Assembly: GCA_963573305.1 (NCBI GenBank)
Contig: OY754333.1
Span: forward strand, 17,915,013-17,979,012
From: Pyrrhosoma nymphula
Lineage: Eukaryota; Arthropoda; Insecta; Odonata; Coenagrionidae
Direction: 5' to 3'
DNA length: 64,000 nucleotides
This document shows, piece by piece, positions 1 to 9,779 of this stretch. The notes below the pieces were generated by a model. The model ran no database searches. It saw only the letters and a list, made by a program, of their open reading frames with translations, and had not been told where the DNA came from. The first letter of the stretch is position 1. Each line of letters starts with the position of its first letter. A program made the translations under genes and the position numbers.

Positions 1-2040
1 TAATTATGTTTTCTTGACATTAATGATATTTTATCAATAATACTTTTTCCATTACATTCCACAATAAAGTTAATTTTGAGAGGTTAGTCCCGCTTATTGC
101 GTATGTTGATGACTTCAAATCTTTTACTTTTTGTAATCAATTCACGAAACCCAATCTAATATAAAAGAGTAGTTTAAGGATTTTTAATATTTATTAACTT
201 TTATTTATATCCGTAACAAGTTTTCCTTTGAAAGAACATGGTAGAAACATAAGTAGTTTTAGCCTTTCTGGGATGAATCAACTTTTTCTGATGGCCATAA
301 ATCGCACGCACGATCAAGGGGTGAGTCGTGATGTTAAAACCACTGAGCTGAGTTCCCATAAATAACTTTTTCCTGCTGTACTATGATGGGGACAACAGTG
401 TCTCACTAGGGTGCGGGTCATTCAACTCACTCGCTCTATTAGGACGGAGATGGGATGAATGAACTTCTGTATAATATCTCTTGGTATAGGCGTGAGGCTT
501 AACTAAGTCCGCAGTCGGTTGGAATCTCCAACAGTGTGACCAGGGACAGGTGGAGAGGGAAAAGGATTAGTTTAGGAGAGGTCTGTGAGGGAGATCAGAA
601 GGTTATGGGGTGAAAAAGCACACGCGACCCATGGCGGACAAAGACTTGAGCTAGGGGAGCGAGCAAACACTTCCTCAGAGCCTGCCGACCCTCTGAACTC
701 GTCAAAAAAGACGTGTACTCATTATATCATTCGGTTGTTTACGATTTCGGATGTCGCGTAAACGTTGTTTCTGGTATCCTCACGGCTATGAGTGAGAAAA
801 GGAGCAGATGGTTGTGACCCATGGTGGGGTGAAAGGTAGGGAACAGTATTTTTTTAAATCCCCAGTGAAAATCCGAACGGCTAAACCCTGTGGCGTGTTG
901 ACGCAATGGATTTTGTCATTTATTTCTCTCGTTCAAACAACGTGATGCAATATTTCGAGGGGGAATTTCGACTTTTTAATGTGACCAAAAAGTCTGCGCG
1001 GACGTCCTAAATAGCGGTTTTTTTACCATCGAAGATTTATGCCGGCACTTTAGAGATGAATTAAAAAAGTACAATTTTTCCTTTGTTCCCGCCGTTTCAG
1101 TGTTTGCTTCCGAAAGGTTTTTTGCTTGAGCTAATGCATTATGAAGACGCTAAAGGCTCCATATTGATTTTTAAATTTTTTAAATCTTTTTTTAAGGCTC
1201 TCAGGGTAATGCCTCTTCAATTATTAATTGAATTAGAGAGCGTTCACTGGGTTTATTTCCCCTTGCGATAATTTGCTTTTAGAAGCGCCATTAATCTCGG
1301 GATATTGAAATGGCATGCGTTCCCATGAAATAATTACTTATCGTCGATTAAGTAATTAATTTCTGCATCCCATGGGCACAATGTCTGAAACAAAATCTTG
1401 CATTCAAACTGAATTAAAGTGGTAATTGAGTCTCAGAGAGATGTATTTGTGGCATCCGAGGAATTCATTCAGACAATTGTCATTTCTTTTTACATCCCAA
1501 GTAATATTTTTCTGAATATAGTTTCATTCGAAATTTACTGTAATATGTTTGTGCCAATATTACTCAAAATTTTATATTCCCCGATGGTGGAATCCGCTTT
1601 TCTGCTTCAACATAAACTTCTTTACTAGTGGGAATTATGGTTTTCCCATTGATTAGCTTAGATTAAAAACGAAAAATATTTTTGCTAATCAATTTTGAAA
1701 AAATATCGTTTAAAATTTTTTTTCCTTCTATTCACGCAATGATACTTTATCGGAAATATTTATCTAAATTCTATCTGCTACTTAATTAGATTCATTAGAG
1801 ATATTGTCTTACGAAACGTCCTCACTACTTTGTAATATGAGGAATTCTATTCCAATGTACTTTTTAGTATCCTTTTCTGGGGCTCTTCCTATCATGCGAA
1901 GAAAATTTTTAAAATAAAAAAAACAATTCGACTAATGGCTAAAAGCCCTAGAATGCCCCATGCCGTCCTATTTTCAGGAAGTTTAATATTCTCCCCATTC
2001 CTAGCACCTGCATTCTATCTGCTGTCATTAATATCCATAG
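1..2040. other. No gene seen; unique AT-rich DNA
   Basis: I see no recognisable gene or repeat. About 300-900 is somewhat richer in G and C than its surroundings, with GA-rich stretches (about 540-620). The rest is AT-rich with many stops in all frames. The open frames at 1083-1271 and 1419-1628 encode no recognisable domain and have random-looking composition. Confidence 0.6.
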
Positions 2041-2044
2041 TAAC

Positions 2045-2463
2045 CAATAATCTTTTTCTAAAAACCAAGACATTCACCATCGTAATGACTTACACGTAAC
2101 ATATGCCAGGACCACTAAATGTTTACACAGTTTGAGGAGGATGGGACTTCAATTATATAATCATCTGCCCATTCTCATAAAATCCATGAGTGGTGATGCT
2201 TTTAAAAGACATTTGAAAGCTCTTCTGTGTGAAAAGCTCTACTATGATGTCAATGAGTTTATGGCAGATGCCTTACAAGCTAATCATCTTTTTATTGATC
2301 AATGATGAATCAATATTTATAGTGCTGTGCAATGGTAACTTTTTTGTAGTGCTGTCCATCTATGTATACTTAGTTTACTACTTCCATTATGTCCTAACGT
2401 GCCTTATATTGTGTGCAATTTTTGTAAGTCGATCTACTAGACAAATAAATGTTGTTATTATTA
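2045..2463 (+). pseudogene. LINE ORF2 C-terminus and 3' UTR
   Basis: Reading frame 2063-2305 encodes the carboxy-terminal tail of a non-LTR retrotransposon ORF2 protein. Visible blocks are HHRNDLHVTYARTTK, then GLQLYNHLPILIKSM and FKRHLKALLCEKLYY, ending in a D/E-F-M tail and a TGA stop at 2303-2305. The order 'R..Y.TR..G..LYN.LP..IK...FKR.LK..L....Y...EFM' is characteristic of Jockey-superfamily and CR1-like LINEs arthropod-wide (family knowledge). The following 160 bases would be the 3' UTR, ending in an ACAAATAAATG then TTATTATTAT run at about 2436-2463, a typical LINE simple-repeat end. The RT domain is missing, so this is a 5'-truncated dead copy. A different open frame over the same bases (2229-2567) is a shadow. 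Clade assignment is an inference. Confidence 0.72.
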
Positions 2464-2725
2464 TCTATCGTAGTCATTCTATTTTTCATGTGAGACTACA
2501 TAAATGTGGAACACTCTTCTATATGCTAGCGCTAATAAAAACTATTTTTTCCTTCATTCATCAGTAATTTTGTAATTTTGTGTTCAGTTATGCTCACTAT
2601 GAAGTTGGAAGATATTGTACATTTAATAATACTTATACTTTGTAATACACACGGGTTTCATGATTGTGATAATTTTTACGGACATTAAAAATAGGTAATC
2701 CCTGTGTTAGGTTGAGTTAGGTAAA
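2464..2725. other. No gene; short spacer with GTTAGGTTGAGTTAGG
   Basis: AT-rich spacer between the LINE 3' end and the inverted-dimer element. A degenerate GTTAGG-like stretch lies at about 2707-2722. It is too short to be called a telomere-type repeat. Confidence 0.5.
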
Positions 2726-2944
2726 CATTTTCTCATTATTTCTGTTTGAGGCTTTCGCAGCGCTGTTGTGCTGGTTTCTCCATGTTTTTCGGGCAAAGCT
2801 GCGTCGGTGTATCTTTACGATGACGTTTCGTAGCCAATGCAGGCCACATCTTCACATCTTTCGGACTTGATCTGAAGATGTGGCCTGCATTGGCTACGAA
2901 ACGTCATCGTAAAAAACATGGAGAAACCAGCATTTTCTCATTAT
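2726..2944. mobile_element. Short inverted-dimer retroelement-like insertion with 14-bp TSD
   Basis: A 191-base insertion (2740-2930) is flanked by a perfect 14-bp direct repeat, CATTTTCTCATTAT, at 2726-2739 and 2931-2944. This is the length of target-site duplication expected of target-primed retrotransposition. Inside, 2814-2854 and 2873-2913 are perfect inverted copies (41 bp). A further perfect 19-bp pair is 2771-2789 with 2912-2930. The right arm lacks about 24 bases present in the left arm (2790-2813), so the dimer is asymmetric. The plus-strand right arm carries CTGAAGA, then a stem-loop, then GAAACGTC, which resembles a hammerhead ribozyme core. There is no coding capacity. It could be a non-autonomous Penelope-like element, a twin-primed insertion, or a foldback element. 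The insertion and its duplication are seen directly; the class is inference. Confidence 0.75.
2872..2911 (+). ncRNA. Hammerhead-like motif (right arm of inverted dimer)
   Basis: CTGAAGA (2872-2878) fits the hammerhead consensus CUGANGA. After one unpaired T, helix II is GTGGCC/GGCTAC (2880-2885 with 2892-2897, one G-U pair). GAA follows, then a 3-bp helix III, ACG/CGT (2901-2903 with 2908-2910), leaving A2911 at the expected cleavage position. Helix I is weak here. The extra base before helix II departs from the canonical fold, so catalytic activity is uncertain. Confidence 0.45.
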
Positions 2945-4600
2945 ATTTAAAGTCAGCGGTCCTCGTGAATATTCAAGAAAGAAATTTAAGTATCCTTTTG
3001 TATTTTTTTAATTCCTTGTTTTGACTTTAATCTATAAATAACCAGGATTTACATTTAATCATGTGTTAAAAATTTCCTTTATCACATACAGATTACCCAG
3101 GAATTGATTGATTTGAGATAGTCACAGTCCCAAATATGCCGATTCAATACCCAAATGAAATACCTTACTGAGAACTGAGAATACCATGGTTAAAAATTCA
3201 TAATAAACTTTATTCCAAATTAATGATTTGTAGTATCCATTTCCTGAGATCATGCTAGCCTATTTCGGTTGAGTTGTATGACGAGATGGCTACTTTCTCC
3301 TGAGAAGATCCCTTTCAAAATATCGACACCGAGGCCGTGGATTTTCCGGACGAATCATCCCCAACAAAGTTCAATACTCATTAATCACCGTCTAGCAACC
3401 ATTCATTCAAAAACATTCCCCCGGTCTCCGCACTTTCACCGAGCGATTTGCGATAGCAATATTTGCACGCCTCCATTACGCTTGAAAAGTAGTGGAATCT
3501 GAGCATTTCGACTGGCCTCGCAATTATAAGCAGTTCATTAAAATGCACATATTGGTACGATAAATCTCCTGCGAAGCATTCATTAGGCTTTATCAATGGA
3601 AAGTGGACAATTCAGCGGTGGTCGGGAAGTCGAGTGCGTTATATTCAACCCTGTCTCACGACACCAAAACGCTTTTAGGGAATGGACGTTCTAATAAACG
3701 TGGTCCTCACGTTTAAATATAAAAGAAAACTCATGGAAAGAAATAACCCTTTCCCGGAATGATAATGTGTTTCAGGGAACAGTTTTGTTTTGGAATATCA
3801 GCGAAAAAATATAAAAAGCATATTCATTGACACCACGTTGGAATAAAAATCTCAAAGGAATATCTATATTTTCTCTAAAAGCACTTGAAAAATAATACCG
3901 CGTACGAATATTCTTTCGCGCCAATTAACCTGTAAAAAATTGGACCAGCTCTGGTGACCAGCCTTTGACCTTTGTTTTTGGAGTTTTATTCGTTCCCTTT
4001 AATGGCCAATTTTTTCTCTTCTGGATGGATCCGTCACCCTTTCCAATTATTTCCGCTTTGCAGAGCTGCCAATACGTCGCGGGTTGAAGAAGTCAGCAGG
4101 GAGTTTGTCAAAAAAATGAAAGTTTGTTTTCTTTTTTTTCTTACAATTTTAGTTCATCTGAAATTTTTTTATCATCCCTTGAAAATTTATTGTTCATTTG
4201 TTCGACTGCCATTTTTCTCAAAAAAATAAATGTAAATTGGAAAAATAAACGACAAATACCAATCACTCAAAATAATGGACGGAATGGATGTGCCTAAACA
4301 CGCTTGCAAACGTTAAAAAAAATCGGCAATTCGCATTGGATATATCGCCAAGGAAAAAGGGGAAAGTGAGGATTTCCTTTCCAATCATTCTAAAGCTTCA
4401 ATTACACCCAGATGGCTCAAAGTATGATTACTTTGGAATGAAGGTCTCATGTTTTTCCGTTGACTCCATGGTTTCTTTTTGTAGGTCATATTAAATTAGA
4501 TTACTTTTTATTAAGACTTGACTCCTGTACTCGACTGTAAATGTTTTCGCTTCATCATATTTTCAATAGAAGTTTTGCATAAATTGGTACGTATGAGTAG
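2945..4600. other. No gene seen
   Basis: AT-rich DNA without recognisable coding or repeat structure. Overlapping open frames at 3269-3502 and 3381-3596 lie on opposite strands of a more GC-rich patch (about 3240-3660) and show no known domain. Confidence 0.55.
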
Positions 4601-4629
4601 TTAATTTGGAATCAGTAGTAAATACCACG

Positions 4630-4970
4630 TGACTTTAGTAGCATCTACTGTATATTTGTTTAGATACAAATCCATCACGACATTCCCTTTCGGGGTAGGC
4701 ACAGTCAAAAAAGCACACTTCCTGATGTTAGGCCTGTACACCTGGCTCTCGTATATCAATTTTCTCCACAATACCCTATGCCTGCATACATATTTCGCGT
4801 ATCTTACACTCATGCATTGCTTCATAGACGCTCTCATATTCTTAAGACTCCTAATATTCTTCCTCTTTAGAGTTTCTTCTTCAACATTCACCCATGACTT
4901 CCTAGGTTAACCTCTCCCACCATGCACTCATCTATCACTCTCATTCATCAACTCTCTGAACATGGTAAAA
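4630..4970 (-). pseudogene. LINE family B, ORF2 C-terminal fragment
   Basis: Read on the minus strand, the segment encodes a decayed ORF2 tail. It starts with an HVQRV block (near 4950-4965), then a P-R-K-S-W-like block, then SLKNMRASMKQCMSVRYAKY, then CRHRVLWRKLIYE and a C-terminal VPTPKGN. Tails of the form 'GHVQRMD...GR.RPR..W...M....A...CRDR..WR' close the RT polyproteins of many insect LINEs (family knowledge). The last part is still open (4601-4891), but the upstream part needs stops and frame changes, so the copy is dead. The copy at 43.15-43.46 kb aligns to it in the same order, including ESQ(V/I)(Y/F)RPN and the PRKGN-like end, which confirms a shared source. Confidence 0.65.
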
Positions 4971-4984
4971 CCATTAAAGCACTC

Positions 4985-6050
4985 TCCATTCATGTGAGTG
5001 AATTACTGGAGCATCAACCCAAATTCTCATACGACCCACTTATTCCTACAATTAATCCCGATTGCCTATGCAATATTCCACATAGAAGTTGGAAGAGATT
5101 TTATTTATTTTATTTGGAAGACTTTTATTTTTCTAATTTCATAAAATTCCATTGTTTTTCAGTTATTTCAGTAAGTATTTGAGGTAACAGCATTTCGGCC
5201 ATATCTTCTCATTATCGATGTCTATCGGTGTACGATAGGTATATGATACAATTGCAGTTTTCGTCGTACCTGGTTATTTACTTTCCGTATTTGGCGTGGG
5301 ATAATTTTACACGAGTGAGATTGACTCTAAAACTGTGAGAACCTTCATTTTATCGTGTGTTGTATGCACTTATCAATGGGCTGAAATTCTCATAGATGTA
5401 ATATAGCTTTAGTTTTAACGTTGATTCAGTTGGTAATGGGTGCAGAATATCGGATTAAGAATAAATACGCTCAGCAGGTGAGACACCATCTCAGGCTCCA
5501 CTTTGTGGACTTCTTTCATTGTGTAACGAAAAAATGATTTGCGATTCTACAGTTTCACTATAAAAAAACGACTTATTGTGTAACAGAGATTTCAGATGTT
5601 CTCATCGTACCTGAAGATTGAACTCTATAAAGAAATATGTTGTTCTTTATATCATAAAAATGTGGAATTTAAAAGGGCATTATTTATATTTTTGCATGCA
5701 TTCGGGATTTTGGGTAAGATATCTATCTCATCTACTCGTTGGTGTGATTTCCAGCTCTGAGGTACCGTAATAGAAATTGTTTAACTTTTGCCATTTGACA
5801 CGCATTTTGCTTATATTGTCGAAGCATTTGATTGATATTAATTGGTATTTGATTATATTGTCGAGGAAGCGGTCAAAACAGCCGTCATTGTGAATTTTCA
5901 TGCAATTACTTTTCTACTGCCAGGTACCGAATTTCTTTTAATCTCTCTCCTGAATCAGAAAACACTTAATTTCAAGTTTAGGTAAAAGTTTCAATATTGA
6001 TGATACAACTAAGTCTGAACTGTGATTTAGGAATAATTGCTGCTACGCTC
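4985..6050. other. No gene seen
   Basis: AT-rich, no recognisable coding sequence or repeat. The open frame at 4922-5182 has no recognisable domain. Confidence 0.5.
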
Positions 6051-6053
6051 AAC

Positions 6054-6287
6054 TCATATCTATGCATGAATACTGGTGAGTTGTTCTCGGGTTTCCCACC
6101 GGGTTAGACTTTCCATGATTGCCGACGTTTTGGCAGGAGACTTTCCTGCCATTTTCAATTCTGTGGATTACTGAGTCTCCTGCCGAAACGTCGGCAATCA
6201 TGGAAAGCCTAACCCGGTGGGAAACCCAAGAAAAACTCATCAGCATCATTCGCCGGGAAAGCCTAAAATCATACATATGCATGAATA
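6054..6287. mobile_element. Second inverted-dimer insertion with 19-bp TSD
   Basis: Direct repeats 6054-6072 and 6269-6287 match at 17 of 19 bases, including a perfect 12-bp TATGCATGAATA. They bracket a 196-base insertion (6073-6268). Arms 6078-6142 and 6174-6238 are inverted copies (61 of 65 positions match by eye), separated by 31 bases. The right arm reads CCTGCCGAAACGTCGGCA, sharing GAAACGTC with the element at 2.7-2.9 kb. An ACTGAGTC just upstream may be a damaged CUGANGA box. Apart from this motif the two elements differ in sequence but share size, inverted-dimer design and long duplications. The opposing open frames 6049-6321 and 6119-6343 simply reflect the palindrome. It is probably a non-autonomous retroelement of the same mechanism; the class is inference. 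Confidence 0.75.
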
Positions 6288-6289
6288 GT

Positions 6290-7370
6290 TTTTCTATGGA
6301 CAATCGTGAGTATCGTGGCAAGGCACGATGTGGTATATATTAAATGTGTGCCCTGGGCAAAAAAGTGACAAATTAAACTACTGAAATGGATATGAGTGCA
6401 CTTTCTTAGTCACTTACTGTTCCTTATTTTAAATAGACTCATGAAGTACATTTACTTGGCACATAAAGCAAAGTGACCAAAATAGATTTATGTATACTTC
6501 GGTTGTGTCAATATATTTTATCTGAAGTTCAGTTTAGCCCTTTTCTCATAGAATTTAAGTCATAGATAAACGATGTTAAACTAAATTACATAAAATAAAT
6601 GTATATTTTTTCGTATTCTCCCAGATGGTAGCGAAAAAAGATAGATGATAATGAAGCTATGTTTGTTGAACATAGTTGGATGGGGTTGGAAGGATCCACC
6701 ACTCATAAATTTAAAGCCGGGTGTAAATATGAATTGCATAATTGACAGCATATCCACAATCGTGTTATTAACTGAAATGGAAAAGATCTTGAAATCAGTC
6801 AAGACAATCTAAATAATAATGTGGAATATGCTATACCTTAAACACAACGCCATTCAATTACAAACTATATAATGAACTGCAATTCAGTGTGTTTAATATT
6901 ATTACTGTGTCAGTTGAATATGAAATTATTATTTTTTGAATTTATTGCCATGACTTTCTATTTTGGTAAGAAGTATTATATCAGAGTCCAGACGTGATTA
7001 TTCGAGCTTGATCTCATTGAGATAGAGCTAGGCTGTACGAAGAGGAAAGGGCGGTATCACTGTGTGTTGGATAGGTAGTATCTCTAACTCTTGGTTTATT
7101 AATTTTAAATATTTTTGGCATGAAATGCTATGCTATATTATATAATTATATACGGGCGAATAATATAGTTTTTGGCTCATGTCACGGCAGGAGATAACGA
7201 CCCAGTTCAAATGAATATTTTCATTCCTGAGTGTGAGGATGTGTTGCACTAGGAATCGGGAGAACGTAATCATCTTCGATCTAATCCCTTCGGTTACCTG
7301 GGTGGCGAACACCAGGTACAGGTGATCCACAACCGCGCGGTGGAAATCTTAAGTCGTATTTCCATGCGTC
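6290..7370. other. No gene seen
   Basis: AT-rich DNA. Several short frames (6581-6802, 7133-7330) have no recognisable domain. Confidence 0.5.
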
Positions 7371-8060
7371 ACTGATGCGGGGATATTTGTATATACATAT
7401 ATGTATACGTACACATTTACCCATCCAATATCGGCCCCTTGAAACCAGCATCCATACGTGTCGCCTCCTAAACCCACCCTTAATCTCCTTTCGCCTAATA
7501 TCGCCGGGAGCCAATCCACAGAGCCCCCACAGCATCAAATGTGGAGGATCCCCCCGTTCGTAATACCCACTTCCGTCCCCGATGCCTGAAACCAGCTTAC
7601 TCCGGCGATCCAGTGACGTAACCGACCCCGCTCTCTCTCTCTCTCTCTCTCTGTCTCCCTCACACATCTGAAACCGTCACCCAGTCACCCCAGTTACTAC
7701 CTCCCCCGCGGTCGTTCGTCTCCAAAACTCGAATTCGGAATTCAAATTACGATCATGAATCTCCAACCCCAGATTTCCCGAATCGGTCGACTAGTCTCCT
7801 CATCTCCTGCTTCCCTCAAACCCCTCCCCCTCTCCTTTTAACCCACACTCCGCGAACCAACCCACTTCAAATCTGTTCCCCATCACCACTCCACCTCCAG
7901 CATATTCCCTCTCGGTTTTCCTTCCATCAGGCATAGGATGCATGATTTTAAAAACTCCTCGCAGAGGTTTCCCGAGTTCTAAACCATGGCCACGGTTTAC
8001 CCATGCACCCACTTTGCTTAAAATCCCCAATCGCGGATAGCGAGATCATTATGGATTCAA
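7371..8060. other. Pyrimidine-rich, GC-richer block
   Basis: The plus strand is strongly pyrimidine-rich from about 7400 to 7990 and includes a (CT)n tract. The open frames on both strands (7281-7667, 7375-7563, 7800-8030) arise from stop-poor composition and carry no domain. This is one of several such blocks in the window. Confidence 0.5.
7631..7652 (+). repeat. (CT)n microsatellite
   Basis: Eleven uninterrupted CT units inside a pyrimidine-rich block. Confidence 0.95.
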
Positions 8061-8579
8061 AGCCAAGACCCACACAAGGATCCCAGCGCAAATGGCAGCG
8101 CAGGGCAGTGGTTCTGTGTTATCTGCGGGCTTATACTTGGCCCAGTATTCCCATGTTGTTATTTTGTTCACTCTTCTCTCTTTCCATCTAGCATCCTGGG
8201 TTTTCAAAGCCAATATCTTTATAGTAACGCGGCCAATAAGATGCAGTAAGGGTCGCCAACATGATAGTCTAGATAGTGTTGCATTTGTACTATGCTCCAT
8301 TTTGGCACAGCTTCTCCTAATTTAGGGGGTTATAGGATTCCTCGTTTTAAGCTTCAAAGTCAAGCAACAGATGGTTGTATGCTTCGCTTAGTAAAAAGTT
8401 AAAAGATAATTCTAAAACAATTTCTTCTTGGAAAACGTTTTCAGCGTTGGAAATGTTTTTAAATTAGCATGCTTATTTTAGAAAATGTTTTTTTTTAGAA
8501 AAATATAATTTTATTTCAAAGATATTCAGCGGAAAAATAGTGTTTTGATCAAATAGTGTTTTATAAACAGAAAATGAAT

Positions 8580-8806
8580 GTATTCATTCAGTGATTCACC
8601 CCAAAGGTTGTTTTGGAAAGTTGATGGTAGAGCTCACTCCGGACTAAGCCACACGCGTGTGTCTTAGCCAGTTCCCTTAGTCATTTCCTTACCCATTTAG
8701 TGTGACTAAGCCAGTTCCTTTCCCTGGGCCACCTTGCACTCCGAGGATTTGTTCGGGGGCGTCTATCTGTAGCCAAGCGCTCTATCCACTAGGCCACCAC
8801 GCTCCC
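8580..8806 (-). mobile_element. tRNA-derived SINE, copy 1 (minus strand)
   Basis: Read on the minus strand it begins with a tRNA-like head containing TGGCCTAGTGG (8787-8797 region), an A box for RNA polymerase III, then CGAACAAATCC (8744-8756 region), a degenerate B box. The body follows: a GGTGGCCCAG block, repeated ACTGGCTTAG/ACTAAGGGAA units, and GAGTGAGCTCTAC near 8617-8640. A second copy in the opposite orientation at 9.62-9.78 kb shares GGTGGCCCA, CTTAGT, GGGTGAGCTCTAC and the AAAACAAACCTT-GGATGAA tail, so the unit is a repeat and not a tRNA gene. An internal near-palindrome (8644-8667) is unusual for a SINE. Confidence 0.68.
8644..8667. repeat. 24-nt near-perfect palindrome inside SINE
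   Basis: CTAAGCCACACG (8644-8655) followed directly by CGTGTGTCTTAG (8656-8667); 11 of 12 positions pair with no loop. Confidence 0.9.
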
Positions 8807-8809
8807 AAA

Positions 8810-9615
8810 ATTATTTTGTTAATAACTCCATTTTGAGCTAAATTCCGTATTTTAGTGTCGTAAATAAATCATTTCGATACCCGAGTGAGTGGAGTGGAGA
8901 GTATGGGGAGGCTGTTGGAAAACTTTTGGGTCACCATTATAATTATAAGCTATTGCTTCGCTTACTCTCAGAATTTGCAGGAAAATAGATTTTTTTTGTC
9001 TGAGATATTTAAACAATTTAGGCTATAAAGCACGCTTTATGGAACTGTAAACAGTATACAAAGATGTTAATAGGCTATGGGTCTTATGAGCCCTTTTCAA
9101 TTTACAAATATGAAGTATATTTAGAAGAACACAACAACCATACCTTAAATTAAGCTTTAAAACTATGCATTCCTAATGAAGGTATATGCTTTATCTGTTA
9201 AGATTAAGCAGAAAAACTATGGTAGTTAAACTTACTGCATTTTCAACTTGTTGAAAACGAATTTGACCCTGACCCATCACAAATGATCAGTACTATTGTT
9301 GTTTTTCCCCTCAGTTTTGATTCATTTTGCCCTAAACTCCCTGCCTCATGACTTGCTGCGCGGTTGGTAGTATCTTTGCTCCAAGATGTATATAAAGGAG
9401 ACATGCATGTTAGTTAGGATGCATATGCCGTGGGTGTTGGTTTCTACTGCTGTCATATGCAGGATCAAAATTTGTCTTAAATAATTTCCGAGGGTTTACT
9501 CATTAATATGTGACAGATATTTTTGAGTTAATATTTACTGTGGAACCTGATAATATTTAATTTTTTTTAATCAAATCATCAAGTTATATTCCGAAAATCC
9601 TCGCTGTGCGACTAT
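8810..9615. other. No gene seen between the two SINE copies
   Basis: AT-rich spacer between inverted SINE copies. A TATATAAAG at about 9389-9397 looks like a TATA box, but no transcript features can be recognised around it. Confidence 0.45.
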
Positions 9616-9617
9616 CT

Positions 9618-9778
9618 GATTGTCCGAACTTCGTGGAAAATTTCAGGTGGCCCAATGAAAGGGACCCCCCTACCCTGCATAAATGAATTTCACCGCTAAT
9701 TGACTTAGTATGGGGTGAGCTCTACTCTCGCCTATCAAAACAAACCTTCGGGATGAAATATTGAGTGAGTGAAGTCCT
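9618..9778 (+). mobile_element. tRNA-derived SINE, copy 2, head-truncated
   Basis: This copy carries CCGAAC, then GGTGGCCC (9646-9653), then CTTAGTATGGGGTGAGCTCT and ACAAACCTTCGGGATGAA. The same blocks occur in the same order in the minus-strand copy at 8.58-8.81 kb. The tRNA-like A box is missing, so it is 5'-truncated. The pair forms an inverted repeat with about 0.8 kb between copies. Confidence 0.6.
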
Positions 9779-9779
9779 T

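Noticed and set aside
2707..2722. GTTAGGTTGAGTTAGG as a telomere-type (TTAGG)n array
   Set aside because: Only two imperfect units, no array.
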